This document shows positions 33,721-42,729 of a stretch of DNA of 64,000 nt, one piece after another. The position numbers were made by a program, and so were the translations under genes. Origin of the DNA: Aedoeadaptatus coli (GTDB taxonomy: Bacteria > Bacillota > Clostridia > Tissierellales > Peptoniphilaceae). The notes beneath the pieces are model-generated. The model was not told where the DNA came from. It worked only from the letters and a program-made list of their open reading frames with translations, and did no database searches. How positions within the stretch are numbered: position 1 is the first letter of the stretch; every line of letters begins with the position of its first letter. The stretch covers positions 1 to 64,000 of the forward strand of contig NZ_OPYI01000004.1 in assembly GCF_900343085.1 (NCBI RefSeq), written 5' to 3'.

Positions 33721-33945
33721 ATGAATTTAATCGTTGCGCCGAAAAACGTGGACCTGAAGGTGCTGAGGGTGCGTGATCAAAAATTGGACAAGAGCCAAAT
33801 TACCCATTTGCAGAACATGGGCTTTGTGGAAGGCGCCAATTGCCGCGTCGTGTCGGACGTGCAGGGCTCGGTGATCGTCGTCATCAAGGGCGTGCGCGTC
33901 GGCTTGGGCAAAGATTTGGCTGAATGTATTCGAGTGACAGTGTGA
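33721..33945 (+). CDS. feoA: FeoA-like protein (first)
   Basis: This is a 74-residue SH3-like FeoA domain protein (NMGFVEGANCRVVSDVQGSV; VIVVIKGVRVGLGKDLA). ATG 33721 follows AAGGAG; an open frame upstream to 33472 is non-coding in character. FeoA is a small cytosolic partner that modulates FeoB. A second feoA follows 8 bases later, as in many Firmicutes. Confidence 0.85.
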   Translation: MNLIVAPKNVDLKVLRVRDQKLDKSQITHLQNMGFVEGANCRVVSDVQGSVIVVIKGVRVGLGKDLAECIRVTV

Positions 33946-33953
33946 GGTGTAGG

Positions 33954-34202
33954 ATGAATTTAAATGAAGCGTCGGTAGACAAGTACTACGTAGTGAAGAA
34001 AATCAACGGGCAGGGCCCCTTGAAGCGCCGCATTATGGACATGGGCATTACGAAAAACACCGTGTTGTTCGTAAGAAAATTTGCGCCATTGGGCGATCCC
34101 ATTCAATTGACCGTCCGCGGTTACGAATTGAGCCTGAGAAAGGCTGATGCGGAGCTTGTTGAAGTTGAAGAAACTCAAGGACCGAAGGAGGAAGAGGCGT
34201 GA
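33954..34202 (+). CDS. feoA: FeoA-like protein (second)
   Basis: This 82-residue FeoA-type protein has GPLKRRIMDMGITKNTVLFV and GDPIQLTVRGYELSLRKADA, a typical core, with an acidic C-terminal tail (EVEETQGPKEEEA). ATG 33954 is chosen after GAGGTG; a longer frame starts inside the first feoA. The stop overlaps the GTG of feoB. Confidence 0.87.
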   Translation: MNLNEASVDKYYVVKKINGQGPLKRRIMDMGITKNTVLFVRKFAPLGDPIQLTVRGYELSLRKADAELVEVEETQGPKEEEA

Positions 34203-36304
34203 GAATTGCATTAGCGGGCAACCCGAACAGCGGGAAGACGACCTTGTTTAATGCCTTGACCGGCTCCCACCAATTTGTCGGGAACTGGCCGGGCGTTACC
34301 GTCGAAAAAAAAGAAGGGCAGTACAAAAAAGACACGAGCGTTACCATTACGGACCTTCCCGGTATTTACAGTCTGAGCCCTTACACACTGGAAGAAGTGG
34401 TCAGCCGGAAGTATTTATTAAACGAAAAACCGGAAGTCATCATTAATATTATCGACGGGGTAAATTTAGAGCGAAACCTGTACTTAACCACCCAATTGTT
34501 GGATCTGGACATCCCCGTGGTCGTCGCCGTGAACCGCATGGACGTGGTTCGCAACAAAGGCGATGTCATCGATCGCTCGGGCCTCGAGGAGGCACTGGGT
34601 GCGCCGGTGGTAGAAATTTCCGCCTTAAAGAAGGAAAATCTCGACGGCTTAATGGAAATGGCGAAAAAAGTTCACGCCGAGGCCGCCGAAAACCACGTCT
34701 ACTACGACGATCATTTGGAAGAAGCGGCGAAGGCCATTTACGACATCGCTCCTTCCGTCGCCGCCATGAAGGCAAAACGCTTCTATGCGTTGAAGCTCAT
34801 CGAAGGCGACCAAAAGCTCGAATTGAATCTGAGCGCCGATGAAGAAAAGAAGATTGCCGGCGTGATTTCGGAGCTGGAAGAGTATTACGAAGACGACGGC
34901 GAAGGCATTATGACGGAAATGCGCTACAATGCCATTGCCGGCATTGTCCAAGGAAATTACAAGCAAGGTAAGCGGGGCATGAGCACCAGCGACAAAATCG
35001 ACGCCGTGGTCACCAACCGCGTCTTGGCCCTGCCCATCTTCGTTCTCATTATGACCGGTATCTATTACATCAGTGCCAGACTTGTCGGCGGCCCCGTTAC
35101 CGACTGGGTCAACGACACCTTGCTGGGCACCTATGTTGCCGACGCCATCAACAATGTGATTTCCTCAATGGATACGGCACCGTGGCTTGAATCCCTCGTT
35201 ATGGACGGGATCGTTGCCGGGGTCAGCGCCGTCTTAGGCTTCTTGCCCTTGATCGCCACCCTGTATTTCTTCCTGGCAATTATGGAAGATGTGGGCTACA
35301 TGTCCCGTATCGCTTTTATCTTAGACAGAATCTTTAGAAAATTCGGCCTTTCCGGCAAGAGTTTCATTCCGATCCTTATCGGGACCGGCTGCTCCGTTCC
35401 AGGCGTCATGGCCACCCGTACCATTGAAAACGAAAACGACCGCCGCATGACCGTCGTCGTCGCAAGCTTCATGCCTTGCGGGGCGAAAGTGAACCTCATC
35501 GGCCTCTTCGTCGCCTCTTTCGGCTTCTGGTACTTCTTGCCCATCGCCTACTTCTCCGGCATCATAGCCGTTATTCTCTCCGGCTTAATGCTGAAGAAAA
35601 CCTCGATCTTCCAAGGGGATCCGGCACCTTTCGTTATGGAACTTCCGGAATACCACATTCCCTCGGCGGAAAATGTATTTAAGAGCGTATGGAACCGCTG
35701 CAAAGCCTTCGTTAAAAAGGCCGGGACCATTATTCTCGTAGCCAGCGTCGTCATCTGGTTCTTGCAAAACATTTCCGTTCACGGTGAATTCGTGGAATTT
35801 GCAGAAAACCACGACAGCATTCTCGCTGCACTGGGTAAAGTCATTGCACCCATCTTCGTTCCCTTGGGATTCGGCAATTGGCAAGCTACCGTGGCCAGCA
35901 TCACCGGCCTCGTAGCCAAAGAAGCCGTGGTCTCTACCTACGGCATCATCAACGGCGTCGCCGAAGGCGCCGGCTTAAACGCCTTCGTCGCCACACAATT
36001 TACCTTCCTCGGCGCATTGGCATTTATGCTCTTTAACCAATTAAACGTTCCTTGCTTCGCCGCCATCGGTGCCATTCGCGAGGAAATGCAATCGAAATTC
36101 TGGACCGCCTTCGCCCTGATTTATCAAACGGGCTTCGCTTACGCCATCGCCCTCATCGTCTTCCAAATCGGACAACTCATCGCCGGCGGATCCTTCACTG
36201 TATGGACCGGCGTGGCCTTCGTCCTTCTGGCAGCGATGATTTGGGCCATCGTAAGAAAACCTCGCGTCAAGGACGTACCCATCGGTCACGAACAATTAAA
36301 CTAA
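34199..36304 (+). CDS. feoB: Ferrous iron transporter FeoB
   Basis: This is a 701-residue Fe2+ transporter. The N-terminal G domain has G1 GNPNSGKTT (residues 7-15), G3 DLPG and G4 NRMD, then a helical GDI region and a membrane domain with two Gate motifs (RIAFILDRIF...SFIPILIGTGCSVPG; KKAGTIILVASVVIWFL). The GTG start overlaps the second feoA, and GGAGGAAGAGGC precedes it. It takes up ferrous iron in anaerobic conditions. Length is normal for the family. Confidence 0.96.
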   Translation: MRIALAGNPNSGKTTLFNALTGSHQFVGNWPGVTVEKKEGQYKKDTSVTITDLPGIYSLSPYTLEEVVSRKYLLNEKPEVIINIIDGVNLERNLYLTTQLLDLDIPVVVAVNRMDVVRNKGDVIDRSGLEEALGAPVVEISALKKENLDGLMEMAKKVHAEAAENHVYYDDHLEEAAKAIYDIAPSVAAMKAKRFYALKLIEGDQKLELNLSADEEKKIAGVISELEEYYEDDGEGIMTEMRYNAIAGIVQGNYKQGKRGMSTSDKIDAVVTNRVLALPIFVLIMTGIYYISARLVGGPVTDWVNDTLLGTYVADAINNVISSMDTAPWLESLVMDGIVAGVSAVLGFLPLIATLYFFLAIMEDVGYMSRIAFILDRIFRKFGLSGKSFIPILIGTGCSVPGVMATRTIENENDRRMTVVVASFMPCGAKVNLIGLFVASFGFWYFLPIAYFSGIIAVILSGLMLKKTSIFQGDPAPFVMELPEYHIPSAENVFKSVWNRCKAFVKKAGTIILVASVVIWFLQNISVHGEFVEFAENHDSILAALGKVIAPIFVPLGFGNWQATVASITGLVAKEAVVSTYGIINGVAEGAGLNAFVATQFTFLGALAFMLFNQLNVPCFAAIGAIREEMQSKFWTAFALIYQTGFAYAIALIVFQIGQLIAGGSFTVWTGVAFVLLAAMIWAIVRKPRVKDVPIGHEQLN

Positions 36305-36313
36305 GGAGGTATT

Positions 36314-36463
36314 ATGGGTACGATTATTGTACTGGTTGTCGTCTGCTTGGCCATCTTCGGCGCTGTCCGCTCCATGCGCAAGTCCCATGAAGAAGGCGGA
36401 TGCTGCGGCTGCTCCCAATGTGGGACGGCAAGTTGTGATCATGAACACGATCACAGCCACTAA
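36314..36463 (+). CDS. FeoB-associated Cys-rich membrane protein
   Basis: This 49-residue protein starts MGTIIVLVVVCLAIFGAVRS (one membrane helix) and ends in a Cys/His-rich tail: CCGCSQCGTASC then DHEHDHSH. AAGGAGG sits 5 bases upstream, 9 bases after feoB. It matches the short Cys-rich proteins often found after feoB (FeoC substitute). It may bind Fe2+ near the transporter; the His-rich end is notable. Exact role is unknown. Confidence 0.85.
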   Translation: MGTIIVLVVVCLAIFGAVRSMRKSHEEGGCCGCSQCGTASCDHEHDHSH

Positions 36464-36475
36464 TAGTAAATGATA

Positions 36476-36503
36476 AAAAGGATGCTTCGGCATCCTTTTT
36501 TCT
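36476..36503 (+). terminator. Terminator of the feo operon
   Basis: AAGGATGC-TTCG-GCATCCTT is followed by a T run. Confidence 0.88.
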
Positions 36504-36587
36504 TCCCTTTACACTGCAAAATTCAAACTGATTTACTATGATATGTGAAAAATCGTCGGAAAAGATTGTATTTTTTTCAATTAGGCC

Positions 36588-36615
36588 TTGAAATCCTCTG
36601 TGATAATGATATAAT
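36588..36615 (+). promoter_or_regulatory. Ferredoxin promoter
   Basis: TTGAAA (36588-36593) and TATAAT (36610-36615) are 16 bp apart. TGATAATGAT in the spacer resembles a Fur half-site. Confidence 0.65.
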
Positions 36616-36691
36616 GACTTCAGAAAGAAAACATAATGTGTTTAGGTATTAGCACGCTGCACATACCTGACAGAATCTAGGAGGTTTACTT

Positions 36692-36859
36692 ATGGCACAT
36701 AAAATTACTGACGCATGCATCGCTTGTGGCGCTTGCAAACCCGAATGTCCCGTTGACTGCATCTCCGAAGGTGGCGTTTACTCCATCGACGAAAATGCTT
36801 GCATCGACTGCGGTTCCTGCGCAGCTGTATGCCCCACCGGCGCTGCACAACCCGAATAA
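36692..36859 (+). CDS. 2[4Fe-4S] ferredoxin
   Basis: This 55-residue ferredoxin has two cluster motifs, CIACGACKPECP and CIDCGSCAAVCP, each CxxCxxCxxxCP. It is the classical clostridial electron carrier for pyruvate and hydrogen metabolism. AGGAGG precedes ATG 36692. It is monocistronic, with its own promoter and terminator. Confidence 0.93.
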   Translation: MAHKITDACIACGACKPECPVDCISEGGVYSIDENACIDCGSCAAVCPTGAAQPE

Positions 36860-36873
36860 AAATCGGATCTAAA

Positions 36874-36906
36874 AAAAGACGTTCTCCGCAAGGACGTCTT
36901 TTTTTA
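36874..36906 (+). terminator. Ferredoxin terminator
   Basis: AAAGACGT and ACGTCTTT form the stem, followed by TTTTTT. Confidence 0.85.
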
Positions 36907-36956
36907 ATGGAAAAATTTGTGAACTACCTTTTTTCCCACAGCTGTGATATACTACC

Positions 36957-37146
36957 ATCAACGATATAGGGCGACGATGAGGAGCAGTAGAAGATGTAAC
37001 CCGAAAGAGAGCCTGCGGTTGGTGCGAGCAGGCGGGAGCAATCTTTGAATCCGCCTTTGAGCCCGGCAATGAAGTGAACCGGAAACGGTTAATTTGGGTG
37101 GCAACGCGGGTCCGTCTCGTCCCATAGGGGATGAGGCGGCTTTTTT
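36957..37146 (+). promoter_or_regulatory. T-box riboswitch (serine) controlling serS
   Basis: The leader has a Stem I with AGTA on the 5' side and a specifier loop. The candidate specifier codon is TCC (37050-37052, in GAATCCG), a serine codon. The T-box consensus GGGTGGCAACGCGG lies at 37096-37109. A terminator, CCGTCTCGTCCC (37112-37123) with GGGATGAGGCGG (37128-37139), precedes a T run. Uncharged tRNA-Ser binding should favour the antiterminator and serS expression. Confidence 0.93.
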
Positions 37147-37159
37147 AATGGAGGTAATT

Positions 37160-38449
37160 ATGTTAGACATTCGTATGATTCGTGAAAACCCCGACTTGGT
37201 AAAAGAAAATATTAAAAAGAAATTCCAAGAAGACAAACTTCCCCTCGTCGACGAAGTCCTCGAGCTGGATGTCGCCAATCGGGCAGCCAAAACCGAAGGC
37301 GACGAGCTGCGCGCCAAGCGCAACGCTCTGTCGAAATCCATCGGCGGCCTGATGAAAGACGGCAAAAAAGACGAAGCGGAAAAAGTAAAGGCCGAAGTCA
37401 AGGCCATTAACGACCGCATCGAAGAATTGGAGCTGGAAGAAGGCAAAAAATCCGAACGCATTCGCGAAATCATGCTGGTCATTCCCCAAATCATCGACGA
37501 CACTGTGCCCATCGGCAAGGACGACACGGAAAATGTGGAGTTGGAACGTTTCGGCGAGCCCGTGGTTCCCGATTACGACGTGCCCTACCACGTGGACATT
37601 ATGGAATCCGTGTCGGGCATCGACTTGGACAGCTCGAGAAAAACCTCGGGCAGCGGCTTCTACTACCTGCGCGGCGACATCGCCCGTCTGCACTCCGCCA
37701 TTTTATCCTACGCCCGGGACTTTATGATCGACAAAGGCTATATCTACCACATTCCGCCTTTCATGATTCGCGGCGACGTGGTCAGCGGCGTCATGAGCTT
37801 CGCCGAAATGGAAAACATGATGTACAAAATCGAAGGCGAAGATCTGTACCTTATCGGCACCAGCGAACACTCCATGATTGGCAAGTACATCGACTCAATT
37901 ACGGAAGAAGCCACCTTGCCCCACAAGCTCACCAGCTATTCTCCCTGCTTCAGAAAAGAAGTGGGCGCCCACGGCATCGAAGAGCGCGGCGTCTACCGGA
38001 TTCACCAATTCGAAAAGCAAGAAATGATCATCATCTGCAAGCCCGAAGACAGCAAAGATTTCTACAACGAACTCTGGCAAAACACCGTGGAATTTTTCCG
38101 CACCATGGATATTCCCGTGCGTACCCTGGAATGCTGCTCCGGCGACTTGGCCGACCTGAAGGTCAAGAGCTGCGACGTGGAAGCCTGGTCGCCCCGTCAA
38201 CAAAAATACTTTGAAGTGGGCAGCTGCTCCAATTTAGGCGACGCCCAAGCCCGCCGCTTAAACATCCGCATCCGCGGAGAAGACGGCAAGCTCTACCTGG
38301 CCCACACGCTGAACAACACCGTCGTCGCACCGCCGAGAATGCTCATCGCCTTCTTGGAAAACCACTACCAAGAAGACGGATCCATCTTTATTCCGGAAGT
38401 GCTGCGTCCCTACATGGGCTTCAAGGAAAAAATCGAAAAGATAGACTGA
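37160..38449 (+). CDS. serS: Serine-tRNA ligase
   Basis: This 429-residue class II synthetase is started at ATG 37160 after GGAGG (a frame from 37094 lies in the T-box). The N-terminal coiled coil that binds the long variable arm of tRNA-Ser is at about 30-105. Motif 2 is SPCFRKEVGAHG and motif 3 is AHTLNNTVVAPPRMLIAFLE. It charges tRNA-Ser and supplies precursor for selenocysteinyl-tRNA where used. It is controlled by the T-box directly upstream. Confidence 0.97.
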   Translation: MLDIRMIRENPDLVKENIKKKFQEDKLPLVDEVLELDVANRAAKTEGDELRAKRNALSKSIGGLMKDGKKDEAEKVKAEVKAINDRIEELELEEGKKSERIREIMLVIPQIIDDTVPIGKDDTENVELERFGEPVVPDYDVPYHVDIMESVSGIDLDSSRKTSGSGFYYLRGDIARLHSAILSYARDFMIDKGYIYHIPPFMIRGDVVSGVMSFAEMENMMYKIEGEDLYLIGTSEHSMIGKYIDSITEEATLPHKLTSYSPCFRKEVGAHGIEERGVYRIHQFEKQEMIIICKPEDSKDFYNELWQNTVEFFRTMDIPVRTLECCSGDLADLKVKSCDVEAWSPRQQKYFEVGSCSNLGDAQARRLNIRIRGEDGKLYLAHTLNNTVVAPPRMLIAFLENHYQEDGSIFIPEVLRPYMGFKEKIEKID

Positions 38450-38494
38450 TTAAAAACTGCAGGAAAGGATTAGAGCCCCTTTCTCGTTGCGAAA

Positions 38495-38521
38495 AGGCCC
38501 CGTTGATTCGGGGTCTTTTTA
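38495..38521 (+). terminator. Terminator after serS
   Basis: GCCCCG-TTGATT-CGGGGT is followed by CTTTTTAT. Confidence 0.8.
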
Positions 38522-38619
38522 TGTATGAAAGATTGTTTTAATAAAAATGCAATGGTGTTGAAATACTCTCCTCCGAAGGATGTGATAGAATTCAATAAAA
38601 TCATCTTGAGGGGGAAAAA

Positions 38620-39309
38620 ATGGGCCATAAAGAAATTGACTATGAATATTCTTTAGAAGATAAAGACTTGATCTTAACTGAAATTGATAGAATTGTTGAT
38701 CGAAGTATCTGGTACAAGTTAGATCCTTTTTATAAAATTGAGGGAATAAATAGACGATTTGAGCTGGAAGATTTCTATTTTAGCAATTACCTAGACGCCC
38801 ATCGTGAAAAGGTTCTTCGAATATTTTTACAATTATGTTTGACACATGAGTGCTTAATCGAAGATATGACGCTTTATCCTGACAAAATCGATCCTAGAAT
38901 GGAAGACTACGATTATGTCTATATTGACGACATGGAGATTGAGCATTTAGCATTTTTAATTCGAAACATCGAGCCTTGTGGTGAGTTTTTCTGCACGAGG
39001 TTTTACTTTTGGGACTATGATTCTGTCATAGAGATAAACTCTTTGAAGTCAATTTATATCTTCACCGAGTCTAGAGAGTTTCTTGATACGCTAGAGAAGT
39101 TAGCGACAGCGGAAGGCTTGTACTTGTGTGAAGAACATTACAATGTCGAGGCGGGCATTAAATTAAACGAATTAATGGATAGACTATTAGGAGAGGACGA
39201 GAGTGAAGTATCGCCTGAGAACGCTGACGAATCATCTGACACAGTGCCTGCCTATAATTTAAAAAATATTCAAACGGCTGTTGATAGAATAAATAACGAT
39301 AACGATTAA
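38620..39309 (+). CDS. Acidic AT-rich orphan protein, unknown
   Basis: This 229-residue soluble protein is very rich in Asp and Glu (for example EIDYEYSLEDKDLILTEIDR and DYDYVYIDDMEIEHLAF). There is no signal peptide, membrane helix or recognised domain. The codon use is AT-rich (TTA, ATA, AAT common), unlike both neighbours, suggesting acquisition. A GAGGGGG ribosome binding site precedes the ATG. Acidic, isolated genes of this kind are sometimes immunity proteins of toxin systems, but no toxin gene is adjacent, so that is speculation. Confidence 0.6.
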   Translation: MGHKEIDYEYSLEDKDLILTEIDRIVDRSIWYKLDPFYKIEGINRRFELEDFYFSNYLDAHREKVLRIFLQLCLTHECLIEDMTLYPDKIDPRMEDYDYVYIDDMEIEHLAFLIRNIEPCGEFFCTRFYFWDYDSVIEINSLKSIYIFTESREFLDTLEKLATAEGLYLCEEHYNVEAGIKLNELMDRLLGEDESEVSPENADESSDTVPAYNLKNIQTAVDRINNDND

Positions 39310-39484
39310 AGCATTTGGACTATTGAAGATCCGCAATGCTACGGGAGACAAAGAAGTTTTTGCTTCTAGCCTAGAGATGCCTCCACGATGTTTTTTCCGT
39401 TATGATGACGTTGCCTCCGACAACTTGAAGTCGGCGTGAAGGGAGTCGTGGACACGGCGGTCGACTTTATTTCAGTGATTTTCA

Positions 39485-39514
39485 TTGACCTTACCCATCT
39501 CAATTTGGTATACT
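39485..39514 (+). promoter_or_regulatory. Promoter of the riboswitch-ATPase transcript
   Basis: TTGACC (39485-39490) and TATACT (39509-39514) are 18 bp apart. The preceding 39310-39484 region holds no gene that I can support. Confidence 0.6.
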
Positions 39515-39518
39515 ACTC

Positions 39519-39630
39519 TTCGAAGCAAAGGGGAGTAACAATTATTCTTGGTCGTCAATCCGGCGTACGCCCGGCCAAGGATCCTATACAGGCTGTGAGA
39601 CTTTTGTCCGTGGGACAGGAGTCTTTTTTT
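39519..39630 (+). promoter_or_regulatory. yybP-ykoY (Mn2+) riboswitch
   Basis: The leader contains the conserved AAAGGGGAGTAAC near 39527-39539 and GGTCGTCAATCCGGC near 39550-39564, the two signature segments of the yybP-ykoY class. A closing terminator hairpin follows: GACTTTTGTCC and GGACAGGAGTC, then TTTTTTT (39599-39630). This class binds Mn2+ and turns on efflux genes. The P-type ATPase starts 16 bases later. Confidence 0.85.
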
Positions 39631-39646
39631 ATAAGAGGAGGTTTTT

Positions 39647-42367
39647 ATGGATTGGTACAAAATGAGTGCCCGAGAGGTTCTCGACGAACTGTCGGCCGAC
39701 GACAAGAAGGGGCTCGCCCCGGAAGATGCCGAAAAGCGTCTGGGCAAATACGGGACCAATGAATTGCAGGAAGAGGAAGGCAAGTCTTTCGCTAAAAAAC
39801 TGGCGGAACAATTCCTAGATCCCATGATCATCATACTTTTAATCGCCGCGATTATCTCCGGCGCCGTGGGCGAAATGGTGGACTCCGTCATTATTCTCGC
39901 CATCGTCATCGTGAACGCCGTGTTGAGCATCGTGCAGGAAGGCAAGGCGGAAGAAGCCATTGCCGCCTTAAAGAAAATGAGCTCTCCCACGGTGAAGGTG
40001 ATCCGCGGCGGGCGCCCCGTGGAAATCGACTCCGTGCGCGTCGTGCCCGGGGATTTGGTCGTATTGGAAACCGGCGACATCGTGCCGGCGGACATGCGCC
40101 TGATTGAAAGCACCAATTTAAAAATCGACGAATCCTCCCTCACCGGGGAGTCCGTCTCCGTTGAAAAAGATGCCACGGTCACCGTGGAAGAAGATGCGGG
40201 CATCGGCGATAGAGAAAACTACGCCTACTCCGCCTCCATCGTCACCTACGGACGGGGCAAGGGCATCGTCACCGCCACGGGAGAAGACACGGAGATCGGT
40301 AAAATCGCCACCACCCTCTCCACCATGGAAGAGGAACAGACGCCCCTGCAAAAGAAGCTGGCGGGCCTTTCCAAGACCTTGGGGCTTTTGGTCGTCGCCG
40401 TCTGTGCCGTGGTCTTTATCGTGGGCAAACTCTACGGCCACGACACCCTGCGCATGTTTATGACGTCGGTATCCTTGGCCGTCGCCGCCATCCCCGAAGG
40501 GCTCCCCGCCATCGTCACCATCGTCCTTTCCATGGGCATGGGCAATATGGCCAAGCGCCACGCCATTGTGAAGCGGCTTCTGGCCGTGGAAACCTTGGGG
40601 ACCATTACCTATATTTGCTCGGACAAGACGGGTACGCTGACTCAAAACGAAATGACCGTCACGAAAGTTTATTTGGACGGTAAAGTCATGGACGTTTCCG
40701 GTACGGGCTACGCGCCGGAAGGGGAGTTGTCCTATGAGGGTGCCAAACTCTCCGTGGATGATGTCAAGGGATTAAAAACCCTCTCTTCCATCGCCACCTT
40801 GACCAACGATGCGGACTTAATCGAAGAAAACGGAACGTACAGCATTTTAGGCGATCCCACGGAAGGGGCACTCATTACCCTGGCGGGCAAGCTCGGCGTG
40901 AAGGAAGAAGCCCTGGAAGAAGAATTTCCCCGCATCGGCGAAATCCCCTTCGATTCCGACCGGAAGATGATGTCCACCTTCCACGAAAATTTCTTCGACA
41001 ACAAAGTGTCCTCCTTTACCAAGGGCGCGCCGGACGTGGTCTTGAAAAACTGTAAGTATCTGTTTAAAGACGGAGAGATCGTGGAGCTCACCGAAGCCGA
41101 CCGAAAGGCGATCTTGGAGCAAAACAACGCCTTTGCCCAAGAAGCCCTGCGCGTTCTGGCCTTTGCCTTTAGAAACTACGACGCCATGCCCGCGGATCCC
41201 TCCACGGAAGAAAACGAAAAAGACATGGTCTTTGTGGGCCTTACCGGCATGATCGATCCGGCGCGTCCGGAAGTGAAGGCCGCCATTAAAGAATGCCGAA
41301 ACGCCGGAATCGTTCCCGTGATGATTACCGGCGACTACCTCCTGACCGCCAAAGCCATTGCCGAAGAGCTGGGCATTTTGCGTGAAGGAGATAAGGCCAT
41401 GATGGGGGAAGAGCTAAACGACAAGACCCCGGAAGAAATTCGCGAAATCGTAAAGACCACCCGCGTCTTTGCCCGCGTATCCCCTGAAAACAAAGTACAA
41501 ATCGTCACGGCTCTTAAAGAAAACGGAGAAATCGCCGCCATGACCGGCGACGGCGTCAACGACGCCCCGGCCATTAAAAAAGCCGACATCGGCATCGCCA
41601 TGGGCATTACCGGCACCGACGTGGCGAAAAATACGGCGGATGTCATCTTAACCGACGACAACTTCGCCACCATCGTCAACGCCGTAGAGGAAGGGCGAAT
41701 CATCTACGCCAATATTAAAAAATTCGTCACCTTCCTCTTAAGCTGCAACATCGGCGAAGTCCTCGTGGTCTTCCTCTCCATCATCATGAACCTGCCCACG
41801 CCCTTCTTGCCCATTCAGCTTTTGTGGCTGAACTTAGTCACCGACTCCTTCCCGGCACTGGCCCTTGGGGTGGAAAAAGGCGAAGAAGAAACCATGTACG
41901 AACCGCCGCGTGATCCGAAAGAACCGATTTTGGACAGAAACATTACCATCACCATCATCATCCAGTCCCTCGCCATTACGGCGGCAACCCTTGGCGTGTA
42001 CTACTACGCCCTCACCACCCATGGCATGGACGGCGACGGCCTCGTCTATTCACGCACCATGGCCTTCTCCACCTTGGTCTTCAGCGAACTGTTCCGCTCC
42101 TTCTCCTCGAGAAGCATCGACGATACCCTCTTTAAAATGGGTTTCTTCACCAACAAGCGCCTGAACCAAGCCGTGCTCCTGTCCTTGGCTCTGGTCCTCG
42201 TGGTTCTCTACGTTCCCTTCTTGGAAGAGCTCTTCCACATGACGGACCTGAACATGGTGGACTGGGCCATCGTTCTCATCTCCGCCCTGATCCCCTTGGT
42301 CATCGGCGAAATCCAAAAAATGATTCGCTTCAAACAAACCCACCCTGTGGATATGGAAGATAAATAA
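39647..42367 (+). CDS. P2A-type cation ATPase (likely Mn2+/Ca2+ efflux)
   Basis: This is a 906-residue P-type ATPase. The N-terminal cation ATPase domain is followed by M1-M2, the actuator with SSLTGES, M4 with PEGLP (about 283-287, a P2A signature), D326 in SDKTGTLT, MTGDGVNDAPAIKKAD, and a C-terminal set of four helices. It is full length. The family pumps Ca2+ or Mn2+. The upstream yybP-ykoY riboswitch points to Mn2+ detoxification (as for YoaB of Lactococcus), which is the preferred reading. GAGGAGG precedes the ATG. Confidence 0.93.
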   Translation: MDWYKMSAREVLDELSADDKKGLAPEDAEKRLGKYGTNELQEEEGKSFAKKLAEQFLDPMIIILLIAAIISGAVGEMVDSVIILAIVIVNAVLSIVQEGKAEEAIAALKKMSSPTVKVIRGGRPVEIDSVRVVPGDLVVLETGDIVPADMRLIESTNLKIDESSLTGESVSVEKDATVTVEEDAGIGDRENYAYSASIVTYGRGKGIVTATGEDTEIGKIATTLSTMEEEQTPLQKKLAGLSKTLGLLVVAVCAVVFIVGKLYGHDTLRMFMTSVSLAVAAIPEGLPAIVTIVLSMGMGNMAKRHAIVKRLLAVETLGTITYICSDKTGTLTQNEMTVTKVYLDGKVMDVSGTGYAPEGELSYEGAKLSVDDVKGLKTLSSIATLTNDADLIEENGTYSILGDPTEGALITLAGKLGVKEEALEEEFPRIGEIPFDSDRKMMSTFHENFFDNKVSSFTKGAPDVVLKNCKYLFKDGEIVELTEADRKAILEQNNAFAQEALRVLAFAFRNYDAMPADPSTEENEKDMVFVGLTGMIDPARPEVKAAIKECRNAGIVPVMITGDYLLTAKAIAEELGILREGDKAMMGEELNDKTPEEIREIVKTTRVFARVSPENKVQIVTALKENGEIAAMTGDGVNDAPAIKKADIGIAMGITGTDVAKNTADVILTDDNFATIVNAVEEGRIIYANIKKFVTFLLSCNIGEVLVVFLSIIMNLPTPFLPIQLLWLNLVTDSFPALALGVEKGEEETMYEPPRDPKEPILDRNITITIIIQSLAITAATLGVYYYALTTHGMDGDGLVYSRTMAFSTLVFSELFRSFSSRSIDDTLFKMGFFTNKRLNQAVLLSLALVLVVLYVPFLEELFHMTDLNMVDWAIVLISALIPLVIGEIQKMIRFKQTHPVDMEDK

Positions 42368-42368
42368 G

Positions 42369-42393
42369 AAAGCCGCCTTCGGGCGGTTTTTTT
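42369..42393 (+). terminator. Terminator of the ATPase gene (left copy of a 24-bp repeat)
   Basis: AAAGCCGCC-TTCG-GGCGG is followed by seven T. An identical 24-base copy (through six T) is found at 48629-48652, so the terminator also marks the left edge of the AT-rich island. Confidence 0.88.
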
Positions 42394-42729
42394 AATGCTT
42401 ATCTCCCGAACTCAAAACCTTCTTTCATCTTGCAAAGATAGAGTTATAAAATTTGGTATAATGCTTTTGGAGGACTGTACATAGTAGAAGAATCACCTGA
42501 GATGGATGATGTCTTTCCAATGATAGATTATGGAAAAAACAAAAGATGAAAAATGAATAAACCGGACCTACAAAATGCTATAAATATAACTCTACATGTC
42601 ATGACAAAGTAGGATGGGATGAGAGTATAGGCATAGAAGTACCGGGCAAAATTTGCAGGTAGTTTAAATGCGATGTACTGGAGATTTTGGAATATCGAGT
42701 ACAGGGTAATTAATTAAAGGAGATGTGAA
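42394..42729. other. AT-rich gap without a supported gene
   Basis: This stretch has a possible promoter-like TATAAT near 42460 and short frames only. One frame reads VEESPEMDDVFPMIDYGKNK before a stop near 42550 and could be gene debris. AAAGGAGAT just before 42730 is the ribosome binding site of the next gene. Confidence 0.4.

Noticed and set aside
36593-36615. TGATAATGAT in the ferredoxin promoter as a firm Fur box
   Set aside because: Only a half-site is convincing and there is no clear dyad; kept as a remark only.
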